Of a DNA stretch of 6,250 bases, positions 1 to 6,250 are shown piece after piece. Every line of letters begins with the position of its first letter. Position 1 is the first letter of the stretch. The notes under the pieces were generated by a model. It was not told the DNA's origin. It ran no database searches and was given only the letters and a program-made list of their open reading frames with translations. The position numbers were made by a program, and so were the translations under genes. Source of the stretch: an uncultured Archangium sp. (GTDB lineage Bacteria > Myxococcota > Myxococcia > Myxococcales > Myxococcaceae); assembly GCA_946479335.1 (NCBI GenBank), contig CAMLFP010000334.1, positions 1 to 6,250 on the forward strand, given 5' to 3'.

Positions 1-332
1 CTGACACTCCGCGGCGAGGCGTTCGCAAGCGATGCATCTTCGAGAGGCGCGGCGCATCGTCTCGCGAACGCTGCCGGCTCTTGAGCGCCTCCGCCCGGGG
101 CTCGGCTACGCCGCCCTGGGTCACGGAGCGCTACAGCGTCCACTCCGGCACCGCCGAATCGTCGCTGGCTCGACGTTGGAAGCACGAGCGAGACGGCGCG
201 CAGTCCACCGTGCGCGCTGCGCGCTCGGCGCGTGGTCGCGAACAAGGAACAGATTCCTCGCTGCGACGCGCAGACGCGACGAGGCCCGCGGGCGTGATGC
301 GCACCCGCGGGCCGAGTTGTCGCGACCTCGCT
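1..332. other. Intergenic region, no supportable gene
   Basis: I find no gene here on either strand. Long frames stay open because the DNA is GC-rich, but their third codon positions are visibly less GC-biased than in the five real genes, and the translations are rich in Arg, Ala and Ser with no recognisable motif. One plus-strand frame runs in from the window edge and stops at TGA 82-84 (27 codons). It could be the tail of a convergent gene, but nothing confirms that. The stretch holds two inverted repeats: 283-313 (listed separately) and 196-217, a 7-bp perfect stem (GCGCGCA/TGCGCGC) with an 8-base loop. No tRNA-like sequence was seen. Confidence 0.6.
283..313 (-). terminator. Candidate terminator hairpin after the 599-aa gene
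   Basis: A perfect 10-bp inverted repeat, GGCCCGCGGG / CCCGCGGGCC, flanks an 11-base loop and lies 20 bases beyond the TAA stop of the exported-protein gene. Position and stem strength suit a transcription end for the minus-strand gene group. No run of U follows the stem on either strand, so it is not a canonical intrinsic terminator. In a high-GC genome it may work with Rho, or simply protect the mRNA 3' end. The arm contains the self-complementary core CCCGCGGG, so the repeat could alternatively be a protein-binding palindrome pair. Confidence 0.5.
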
Positions 333-2132
333 TTAGTGAATCGAGATGCTCGCGGCGGCGGGCGCGGCCCCGGCCTTGGCGTCGACCGCGGCCTCCTCGG
401 CCTTGAAGCCGTCCTTCTTCACGCGCACCTTGTACTTGCCGGAGTCGAGGCTCTTGAAGCGGTACTGCCCGTCGGCGTTGCTGCGCGTGCGCTGCACCAC
501 GTTGCCGAGATCATCGACCAGCTCGACCTCCGCGTTCGCCGCGCCCGCGCCATCTCGCGCGAGGTCGAGCCGCCCCTGCACCTCGGCGTAGCGCGCCTGC
601 TGCGCCTCCAGCGAGTCGTGCACGAAGACCAGCGGCTCGGTCTGCAGCGCCTCGCCCTTCTCGTTGAGGAACGAGAGCACCGCCTTGTACCGGCCCGCGA
701 TGAACGGCTTCCCGTCAGCGCCCTTGCCACCGAACACGAAGGCCAGCGCGCCGTGCCGCGACGGGAGCTTCTGCGTGAAGACGCTCTTCCCCGCTTCGGT
801 GCTGACCTCCAGCTTCACCGCGCCGCCCAACGCGTCGGGCGCGATGTCGCGCATCGTCACCTGCGTGCCCTCGTTGGTGAAGCGCGTGCCGAACTCGGTG
901 AGGAAGACGTTGCCCGCGTAGACCTCTACCCGGCGGCGGCTGCTGGTGCCCTTCGCGTTCACCGCGACCGCGTCGAGCGTGTGCTTGCCCGATGACAGCC
1001 CGGAGGTGTTCCACGTGAAGTCCAGCGCGCCGCCGTCGACCTTCTTCACCACCACGTCGTCGACGCGCAGCTCCAGCGACTTCACCGCGGCGCCCGTGTT
1101 GTCCTTCGCGGTCAGGGTGATGGGCATCGACGCATTGACGCGCTCACCGTCGGTGACGCCGCTGATGGCCAGCGAGATGACGTCGACCGACACGAGGCCC
1201 AGCACCGCCCACATCGCCTCCGCGCGCTCAGCGCCGCTGGAGCTCCACCCGCCCGACGCGCTCTGGTGCTCCGAGAGCCAGCCCAGACCGCGGCGCACCA
1301 CCGAGTCCTGCTCCGTGAGGCCCGCGAGCTTGAGCGTGTAGACGGTCTGCCCGGTGGCGAGCGCGTTCGACGCCGCGTCGAAGCCCCAGCCGCCGTCCTG
1401 GTGCTGCCGCTTCTGGATGATCTTGAGCAGCGCCGACACCGCGTCATCGCTCGGCGGCACGCCCGCGGCCAGCAGGCCCATCGCGGCGTAGTTGAGATCC
1501 TGCAGGTAGACGCCCTCGGAGTTCTTGGTCCACTCCTTCGCCTTCGCGGCGATGTACTTCTCGGTGCCGCGCAGCGGAGCGAGCCACGCGTCGTCAGCGG
1601 TGCGCGCGTACGCCTGCCGCCACGCCTGCGCCGCCTGGAAGGTCGACTGCATGGTGCCCGCCGTCACCGGGTAGCTCTGGTGATCGCCCTGCACCGAGCC
1701 GTCCTGCTGCTGGAAGGCGATCAGCTCGCGCGTCAGCGTCAGCAGATCGTCGGTGAGCTTCTGATCGACCAGCGCGTCGTAGCGGGCGAAGGCGCTGGCG
1801 CCGAAGATCTTCGCGGTGCGCGGGTAGCCACTGTGCGTCAGCCCGCCCGGGGTGTGCGCGCCGCCCGGCGTGTCGAGGATGCCGCGCAGCACCTCCTTCA
1901 TCACGTCGGGCGCGATGGCGTACTGGTTGTGCTTGCCGACCGAGAGGCCCTCCAGCGTCACCGCCTGCACGTGGCAGCCGTAGCAGTTGTTCGACTTCTG
2001 CCAGCGCACCGTGTCGTTCCCAAGAAAGGTGAGGCCCTTCTGCGCGGAGCCACGAAAGTCATCGCCTCCGGCGGCGAAGGAGAGCGACGGCAACACCAGA
2101 CTCAGACACAGCGTGCGAAGGGGGACGCGCAT
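333..2132 (-). CDS. Exported multi-domain protein: CxxCH motif, terpenoid-cyclase-like repeats, Ig-like and carboxypeptidase-regulatory-like domains
   Basis: The function is unknown; the protein is probably periplasmic or surface-located. Residues 1-20 look like a Sec signal peptide (basic start, hydrophobic core, likely cut after SFA or FAA). C50-x-x-C53-H54 follows, the c-type heme attachment motif. Residues about 128-315 carry alpha/alpha-toroid repeats of the prenyltransferase/squalene-cyclase type, with QW-like motifs at 141-146 (QQQDGS), 243-251 (QHQDGGWGF) and 289-297. No DxDD acid motif of squalene-hopene cyclases is visible, so I infer a binding or scaffold role, not cyclisation. Residues about 318-405 resemble a bacterial Ig-like domain, 405-510 is an unassigned beta-rich part, and 517-588 resembles a carboxypeptidase regulatory-like domain (VQGRLDL, then DGQYRFKSLDSGKYKV). 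The C-terminus is Ala-rich. ATG is preceded by GGAG at 5 bases. It lies 51 bases after moaC and is probably co-transcribed. Heme attachment is not proven: one CxxCH alone could bind metal or be structural. Confidence 0.85.
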   Translation of the reverse strand: MRVPLRTLCLSLVLPSLSFAAGGDDFRGSAQKGLTFLGNDTVRWQKSNNCYGCHVQAVTLEGLSVGKHNQYAIAPDVMKEVLRGILDTPGGAHTPGGLTHSGYPRTAKIFGASAFARYDALVDQKLTDDLLTLTRELIAFQQQDGSVQGDHQSYPVTAGTMQSTFQAAQAWRQAYARTADDAWLAPLRGTEKYIAAKAKEWTKNSEGVYLQDLNYAAMGLLAAGVPPSDDAVSALLKIIQKRQHQDGGWGFDAASNALATGQTVYTLKLAGLTEQDSVVRRGLGWLSEHQSASGGWSSSGAERAEAMWAVLGLVSVDVISLAISGVTDGERVNASMPITLTAKDNTGAAVKSLELRVDDVVVKKVDGGALDFTWNTSGLSSGKHTLDAVAVNAKGTSSRRRVEVYAGNVFLTEFGTRFTNEGTQVTMRDIAPDALGGAVKLEVSTEAGKSVFTQKLPSRHGALAFVFGGKGADGKPFIAGRYKAVLSFLNEKGEALQTEPLVFVHDSLEAQQARYAEVQGRLDLARDGAGAANAEVELVDDLGNVVQRTRSNADGQYRFKSLDSGKYKVRVKKDGFKAEEAAVDAKAGAAPAAASISIH

Positions 2133-2137
2133 GACGG

Positions 2138-2141
2138 CTCC
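2138..2141 (-). promoter_or_regulatory. Ribosome binding site of the 599-aa gene
   Basis: GGAG lies 5 bases upstream of the ATG at 2130-2132. It supports that start, which also gives the protein a well-formed signal peptide. Confidence 0.6.
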
Positions 2142-2183
2142 GGGAAAGTGGAGGCCGTGGAACGCGCGCGTCGAAAGAACGAT

Positions 2184-2618
<435 letters not shown>

Positions 2619-2631
2619 GAGGGAGCGACGC

Positions 2632-3549
2632 TCACCACTCGTCGAGGATGTACTTGCGCACGTTCTGCGCGATGCCGTTGACGCGCACTTCGTAGTGGAG
2701 GTGCGGGCCCGTGGACCGGCCGGTGTTGCCCACGTTGCCGATCATGTCGCCGCGCTTCACCTTCTGGCCGGCCTTCACCTTGATCGCCGACAGGTGGCCG
2801 TAGCGCGTCTTCAGGTTGTAGCCGTGGTCGATGACGATCACGTTGCCGTAGCCACCCTCGAGGCCGGCGAAGACCACCGTGCCATCCGCGGGCGCGACGA
2901 CTTCCTTGCCGTGCGGCGCCGCGATGTCGAGGCCGGAGTGCATCGCGTTGCCCTCGGTGAACGGGTCGACGCGCGAGCCGAAGTCGGAGGTCACCCAACC
3001 GCGGGTCGGCCAGATCGACGGCACCGACGCCAGGAGCGACTTCTGGTCCTGGAAGTACGACTCGAGCTCCTGGAGCGACTGCTCCTGCCGCGAGGCCTCC
3101 GCGGAGAGCTTGTCGAGCTTCGCGGTGAGCATCCGCGGGCCCTCGGCGTCGCGGCTGCGCACGAACTGGTTGTCAGACGACACGGTCAGCGGCGGCTGCT
3201 CCGTCGGGCCGACCGCCAGGTTGCGCTGCGGGTCGGTCAACAGGGTGATGGCGCGCAGCTTCTGATCGAAGCGCTCCACGCGCTCCAGGGTCTGGCTGAC
3301 GTGCCCCAGCTGCTCGCGGATCACCGCCAGCTCGCTCTTCAGTTTCAGGTTCTCATCGCGCAGCGCCGGGTTCTCGCGGGCGTCGACCACCACCGTCGCG
3401 TAGTGCACCGTCAGCCCCACCGCGACCAGGACCACCGCGCCCAACGCCGCTGCCGCCTGCACCAGCACACGCTTCTTGAGGTGAAAGCGCTTCACCTCCG
3501 CGTTGCGGTCGGGGACGACGATCAGGGTAAAGCTCTCGTTCGCTGACAC
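2632..3549 (-). CDS. Membrane-anchored M23 (LytM-type) metallopeptidase with coiled coil
   Basis: This is a probable zinc endopeptidase that cleaves peptide cross-links of peptidoglycan in the periplasm. The 305 residues are laid out as follows: a cytoplasmic segment 1-27 with the pattern SFTLIVVPDRNAEVKRF seen at the start of many M23 proteins of this type; one transmembrane helix about 28-50; charged coiled-coil-like stretches about 58-100 and 139-172; and an M23 domain about 183-300. Zinc and catalytic positions are intact: H204 and D208 (HSGLD), H252 (GHLS), and H283 and H285 (HLH). It is therefore likely catalytic, unlike the degenerate EnvC/NlpD group. There is no cleavable signal peptide; I infer a type II anchored topology. 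GTG is chosen as start because GAGG precedes it by 5 bases. The gene follows the phosphatase by 111 bases with a structured leader and precedes moaC by 13. Related anchored M23 proteins are sometimes encoded beside bactofilin genes; none is visible here, so the partner is unknown. Confidence 0.93.
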   Translation of the reverse strand: MSANESFTLIVVPDRNAEVKRFHLKKRVLVQAAAALGAVVLVAVGLTVHYATVVVDARENPALRDENLKLKSELAVIREQLGHVSQTLERVERFDQKLRAITLLTDPQRNLAVGPTEQPPLTVSSDNQFVRSRDAEGPRMLTAKLDKLSAEASRQEQSLQELESYFQDQKSLLASVPSIWPTRGWVTSDFGSRVDPFTEGNAMHSGLDIAAPHGKEVVAPADGTVVFAGLEGGYGNVIVIDHGYNLKTRYGHLSAIKVKAGQKVKRGDMIGNVGNTGRSTGPHLHYEVRVNGIAQNVRKYILDEW

Positions 3550-3554
3550 TCGTA

Positions 3555-3558
3555 CCTC
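3555..3558 (-). promoter_or_regulatory. Ribosome binding site of the M23 peptidase gene
   Basis: GAGG lies 5 bases upstream of GTG 3547-3549. It decides the start for this gene, which has no ATG near its N-terminus. Confidence 0.65.
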
Positions 3559-3571
3559 GTTGCGGTTTCAA

Positions 3572-3631
3572 GTCCGTGACGGACCCGGCGCGTTTCGCGG
3601 CGCACCCTCCCCGATCATGTCGAGGGGGTGC
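3572..3631 (-). other. Three consecutive stem-loops in the leader of the M23 gene
   Basis: In transcript order there is a long hairpin (3631-3602), a short CGCG-AAA-CGCG hairpin (3599-3589) and GTCCG-TCA-CGGAC (3584-3572). The long one pairs GCACCC with GGGTGC and CCTCGA with TCGGGG: 12 pairs including one G-U, with one bulged A and a 5-base loop. None is followed by a U-run, so none is a standard intrinsic terminator. The group ends 13 bases before the GAGG of the peptidase gene. It could attenuate or insulate between phosphatase and peptidase, stabilise the upstream mRNA end, or be a leader element. It resembles no riboswitch class I recognise. Confidence 0.4.
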
Positions 3632-3635
3632 AACC

Positions 3636-3658
3636 GAAATCTTGATTTTCTTTAGAGC
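3636..3658 (-). promoter_or_regulatory. AT-rich patch after the PP2C stop, possible promoter region
   Basis: About three quarters of these bases are A or T, in sharp contrast with the surrounding DNA, and they sit directly after the phosphatase stop codon and before the structured leader. Such a patch could be part of a promoter for the peptidase-moaC-exported protein group. I could not fit a convincing -35/-10 pair, so this is a location suggestion only. Confidence 0.2.
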
Positions 3659-3660
3659 CG

Positions 3661-4446
3661 TTACGCCTCGATGACCGTCACCACGATGACGGTGATGTTG
3701 TCGTCTCCGCCGCGTTCGTTGGCGAGCTCGATCAACTTCTTCGGCGCCTCCTTCAGCGGGTTCGACGAAACGATCTGCTGGATCTCCTTGTCGTCGACGA
3801 GGTTCGCGAGGCCGTCGGAGCAGAGGATGAAGAAGTCGCCGGGCCGCGTGATGAGGCCCATCACGTCGACCTGCACCTCTTCTTCGAAGCCGACCGAGCG
3901 GGTGATGATGTTCTTGTACCGGGAGTGCTTCGCCTCTTCGGGCGTGATCATCCCCGCCTTGATCTGCTCGTTGACCAGCGAGTGATCTTCGCTGACCTGC
4001 TGGATCAGGTCGCCGCGCACCAGGTACGCGCGCGAGTCGCCGACGTGGGCGAAGAGCGCGTTCTCGCCCTTCACGCACAGCGCGATGGCGGTGGTGCCCA
4101 TGCCAGCCAGGCGCGGGTCTTCCTGCGCGGCCTTGAAGATGTTGGCGCACGCCTTCTCCACCGCGCCGCGGAGGAACTCCGGCAACGGCGAGTCTTGCAG
4201 CGGCGTCTCACCGGAGAACGGATCGTCGGAGCGCTTCTTCGCGCCGCGCAGCTCCGCGTCGATGGTCTCCACGGCGATGCGCGACGCGGTGCCACCACCC
4301 GCGTGGCCACCCATGCCATCGGCCACGACGTAGAGCTGCAGATCTTCGTCGATCAGGTAGCTGTCTTCGTTGTGGTTGCGCTTCCGTCCGACGTCGGTGA
4401 GTCCAGCGGACAGGGCCTTGAGTCGCAAACCAGGATTCTTCGACAC
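3661..4446 (-). CDS. PP2C-family Ser/Thr protein phosphatase (PPM type)
   Basis: This is a metal-dependent phosphatase that removes phosphate from Ser/Thr residues, in bacteria usually reversing Hanks-type kinases; it has no membrane segment and should be cytoplasmic. Counted from the GTG at 4446 it has 261 residues, about the size of a bare PP2C catalytic domain. Family motifs appear in order: TDVGRKRNHNED (17-28), VADGMGGHAGG (41-51), GMGTTA (115-120), HVGDSRAYL (134-142), SEDHS (152-156), CSDGL (209-213) and GGDDN (246-250). The metal-binding acids expected from the family (D28, D43, D211, D249) are all present. The start is uncertain. The frame stays open up to an ATG at 4548 inside the end of recN, but the extra 34 residues look unlike the family and would overlap recN. 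GTG at 4465-4467 is another option. GTG 4446 leaves a 64-base gap after recN but has no clear Shine-Dalgarno. The partner kinase is not in the window. Confidence 0.92.
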   Translation of the reverse strand: MSKNPGLRLKALSAGLTDVGRKRNHNEDSYLIDEDLQLYVVADGMGGHAGGGTASRIAVETIDAELRGAKKRSDDPFSGETPLQDSPLPEFLRGAVEKACANIFKAAQEDPRLAGMGTTAIALCVKGENALFAHVGDSRAYLVRGDLIQQVSEDHSLVNEQIKAGMITPEEAKHSRYKNIITRSVGFEEEVQVDVMGLITRPGDFFILCSDGLANLVDDKEIQQIVSSNPLKEAPKKLIELANERGGDDNITVIVVTVIEA

Positions 4447-4510
4447 GGCGGCGCAGGTTAGGCGCACGCGTTCGACCCGGCAACAAACCTCTTTGGCGTC
4501 TCGCTTCCCG

Positions 4511-6226
4511 TCACTCTCCTGCCGCGATGCGGCGTTCGCGCGCTGCAACAGGCCTGATGCGCCGCTGCGCGGAGCGGGTCAACGCCTCCGCGGCGGCGAG
4601 CGCCTCGCGCGTCACCTCGATGCCGGAGAGCATCCGCGCCAGCTCCCGCGTGCGCGCCGGCCCCGGCTCGAGCACCTGCACCGTCGAGCGCGTGCGCCCC
4701 TTGAGCTCCCCCTTCTCGATCTTCAGGTGCGCCTGGGCGTGCGCCGCCACCTGTGGGAGGTGCGTGATGCACAGCACCTGCCGGTGCGAGGCGATGTCCT
4801 TGATCAGCCGGCCCACCACGTCGGCCACCGCGCCGCCGATGCCCGCGTCGGCCTCGTCGAACACCGAACACAGCGCCGCGTCGCTCCCGGCCAGCGCGGC
4901 CTTCATCGCCAGCATCACGCGCGACGCCTCGCCGCCCGACGCCACCTTCTCCAGCGGGCGCAGCGCCTCGCCGGGGTTGGCGCAGAACAAGAAGCGCAAC
5001 GCGTCGGCCCCGGTCGCGCTCAGCGGGCCCTTCTCCAGCTCCACCGAGAAGCGCGCGTTCGCCATCGACAACCGGCCCAGCCCGCTCATCACCGCCTGCT
5101 GCAGCTTCGCGGCGGCGCGCTTGCGCTCCACGGTCAGCGCCGTCGCCGCCTGTTGGGCGCCGGTCAGCACCTTCGCGCGCTCGGCCTCCACTTCGGCGCG
5201 GCGCTCGGAGCGGTGGATGAGCGTGTCCAGCTCCTGCGCAAGGGTCGCGCGCTTCGCGATGACGCCTTCGATCGGCGCGGCGTGCTTGCGCGTCAGCCGC
5301 CGGAGCGCGTCGAGGCGATCCTCCAGCTCATCCAACCGCCGCGGGTCTGACTCGAGGCCGCTCAGGTAGCGAGACAGCGCGCGCGCTGCTTCATCCAGCT
5401 CCGCCTGCGCGCTCACCAGCGCCGCCCGCACCGGCGTCAGCGTCGCATCCAGCTTCTCGCCGTCGCTCAACAACGCCAGCGCGCGCCCCAACAGCTCCGA
5501 GGCCGACTCCTCCCTGGTCGACACCGCTTCTTCTGCCGCGCCCGCCAGCGCGCGCAGCTTCACCGCCGACGCCAGCCGCCGACGCTCGGTCTCCAGCGCG
5601 ACATCCTCTCCGGCGATCGGCGCCACGCGGTCGATCTCCTCGAGCTGGAACTTGAGGTAATCGATGCGCGCCGCGACCTGCGCCTCGTCACCGCCCAGCG
5701 CGTCGAGCTTCGCGTTCACCTCGCGCAGCGCATCCCACGCGGCGCGCCAGCGCGCGAAGGCCTCACTCTCGCCCACCTCACCGAAACGATCCACGAAGGC
5801 GAGGTGCTGCGCGTCGTCGAACAGCGCCATGTGCTCGTGCTGCCCGGCGATGTCGAGCTGCCCCTTCATCAACCGCGCGAGGCCCGCCACGTTCACCAGC
5901 GCGCCGTTCACGTACGCGCGGCCACGGCCCTGCTTCCCCACGGTCCGGCGGATGAGCAGCTCCTCCCCTTCCACCGGGAGCCCCTGTTCCTCCAGCCGCT
6001 CGCGCAGCGCCGGCGGGCACTCGAAGAGCCCCTCCACCGACGCCTCCTCGGCCCCCGCGCGGATGACGTCGGCCCCCGCGCGCCCGCCCGCCAGCAACGC
6101 CAGCGCATCGATGAGGATCGACTTCCCCGCGCCGGTCTCGCCCGTCATCACCGTCAGGCCGGCGCCGAAGGTCACCTCCGCCTCTTCCACCACTGCGAAG
6201 TTCTTGAGTCTCAAGGTCTGAAGCAT
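4511..6226 (-). CDS. recN: DNA repair protein RecN (SMC-like ATPase)
   Basis: RecN is a cytoplasmic SMC-like ATPase acting early in recombinational repair of double-strand breaks, where it gathers DNA and works with RecA. The product has 571 residues, close to the 553 of E. coli RecN, and is complete. Counted from ATG 6226: an N-terminal ABC half with LKNFAVVEEAEV and Walker A GETGAGKS (29-36); the RecN-typical GQHEH (128-132); a long Glu/Arg/Ala-rich coiled-coil region about 155-370; the signature SGGEASR (430-436); Walker B with D457-E458 (VFDEAD); and the switch histidine H489 in ITHLPQVAAH. The end has the usual RELARMLSG followed by the REALAAAEAL helix. ATG is preferred because AGGG precedes it by 8 bases; the in-frame GTG at 6233-6235 adds three residues but would overlap that site. 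In many bacteria recN follows the NAD kinase gene; the window ends too soon to see. A Leu at two signature positions of E. coli RecN is Ala here, which looks like ordinary divergence. Confidence 0.96.
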   Translation of the reverse strand: MLQTLRLKNFAVVEEAEVTFGAGLTVMTGETGAGKSILIDALALLAGGRAGADVIRAGAEEASVEGLFECPPALRERLEEQGLPVEGEELLIRRTVGKQGRGRAYVNGALVNVAGLARLMKGQLDIAGQHEHMALFDDAQHLAFVDRFGEVGESEAFARWRAAWDALREVNAKLDALGGDEAQVAARIDYLKFQLEEIDRVAPIAGEDVALETERRRLASAVKLRALAGAAEEAVSTREESASELLGRALALLSDGEKLDATLTPVRAALVSAQAELDEAARALSRYLSGLESDPRRLDELEDRLDALRRLTRKHAAPIEGVIAKRATLAQELDTLIHRSERRAEVEAERAKVLTGAQQAATALTVERKRAAAKLQQAVMSGLGRLSMANARFSVELEKGPLSATGADALRFLFCANPGEALRPLEKVASGGEASRVMLAMKAALAGSDAALCSVFDEADAGIGGAVADVVGRLIKDIASHRQVLCITHLPQVAAHAQAHLKIEKGELKGRTRSTVQVLEPGPARTRELARMLSGIEVTREALAAAEALTRSAQRRIRPVAARERRIAAGE

Positions 6227-6234
6227 ACTGAACA

Positions 6235-6238
6235 CCCT
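6235..6238 (-). promoter_or_regulatory. Ribosome binding site of recN
   Basis: AGGG lies 8 bases before ATG 6224-6226 and overlaps the alternative GTG at 6233-6235, which favours the ATG. It also overlaps a double stop (TGATAG, 6242-6237) in another frame, which could be the end of an upstream gene. Confidence 0.45.
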
Positions 6239-6250
6239 ATCAGTAGCCTC

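Noticed and set aside
196..217. Inverted repeat GCGCGCA / TGCGCGC as a terminator of a plus-strand gene
   Set aside because: The stem is only 7 bp of simple GC alternation, with no U-run and no confirmed plus-strand gene ending nearby.
81..995. Plus-strand open frame of about 300 codons
   Set aside because: It lies mostly antisense to the exported-protein gene, is very rich in Arg, Ala, Leu and Val, and has no recognisable domain. It is the usual mirror frame of a GC-rich gene.
333..2132. Calling the 599-residue protein a squalene-hopene cyclase or a cytochrome c
   Set aside because: The DxDD motif is not visible and the repeat region is too short for a cyclase. A single CxxCH without a recognisable cytochrome c fold is not enough for a cytochrome call.
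4455..4486. Promoter-like pair TTGTTG and TAACCT before the PP2C gene
   Set aside because: The spacer is 20 bases and the -10 element matches the consensus at only three of six positions, so it is not better than chance.
4370..5350. Plus-strand open frame of 326 codons
   Set aside because: It is antisense to recN and the start of the phosphatase gene; it shows shadow composition only.

Overview
The window is GC-rich bacterial chromosomal DNA, roughly two thirds G+C by eye. It holds five protein genes, all on the minus strand and closely spaced, so transcription runs from high to low coordinates. High GC, frequent GTG starts, an SpoIIM-independent style of membrane-anchored M23 peptidase with a conserved cytoplasmic N-terminus, a PP2C phosphatase and a secreted multi-domain protein with a CxxCH motif together suggest a member of the Myxococcota or a relative. 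That placement is an inference from style and gene content, because no rRNA or other taxonomic marker is present.

In transcription order the genes are: recN (4511-6226), an SMC-like ATPase for double-strand break repair; a PP2C-family Ser/Thr protein phosphatase (3661-4446); a membrane-anchored coiled-coil M23/LytM metallopeptidase (2632-3549); moaC (2184-2618), molybdenum cofactor biosynthesis; and a 599-residue exported protein (333-2132). The exported protein combines a CxxCH motif, terpenoid-cyclase-like (QW-type) repeats, an Ig-like domain and a C-terminal carboxypeptidase-regulatory-like beta domain. Gaps are 64, 111, 13 and 51 bases, which fits one or two transcription units. The 111-base gap before the peptidase is the most likely internal break: it has an AT-rich patch and a run of three stem-loops.

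Bases 1-332, downstream of the last gene, contain no gene I can support. They hold a perfect 10-bp inverted repeat 20 bases past the last stop codon (candidate transcription end) and a second GC-rich inverted repeat.

The genes do not form an obvious single pathway: DNA repair, phospho-signalling, cell-wall remodelling, cofactor synthesis and an envelope protein. I see no mobile element, CRISPR array, tRNA or rRNA. The item most worth following up is the architecture of the 599-residue exported protein; the rest looks like ordinary core genome with a few start-site and leader-RNA questions.
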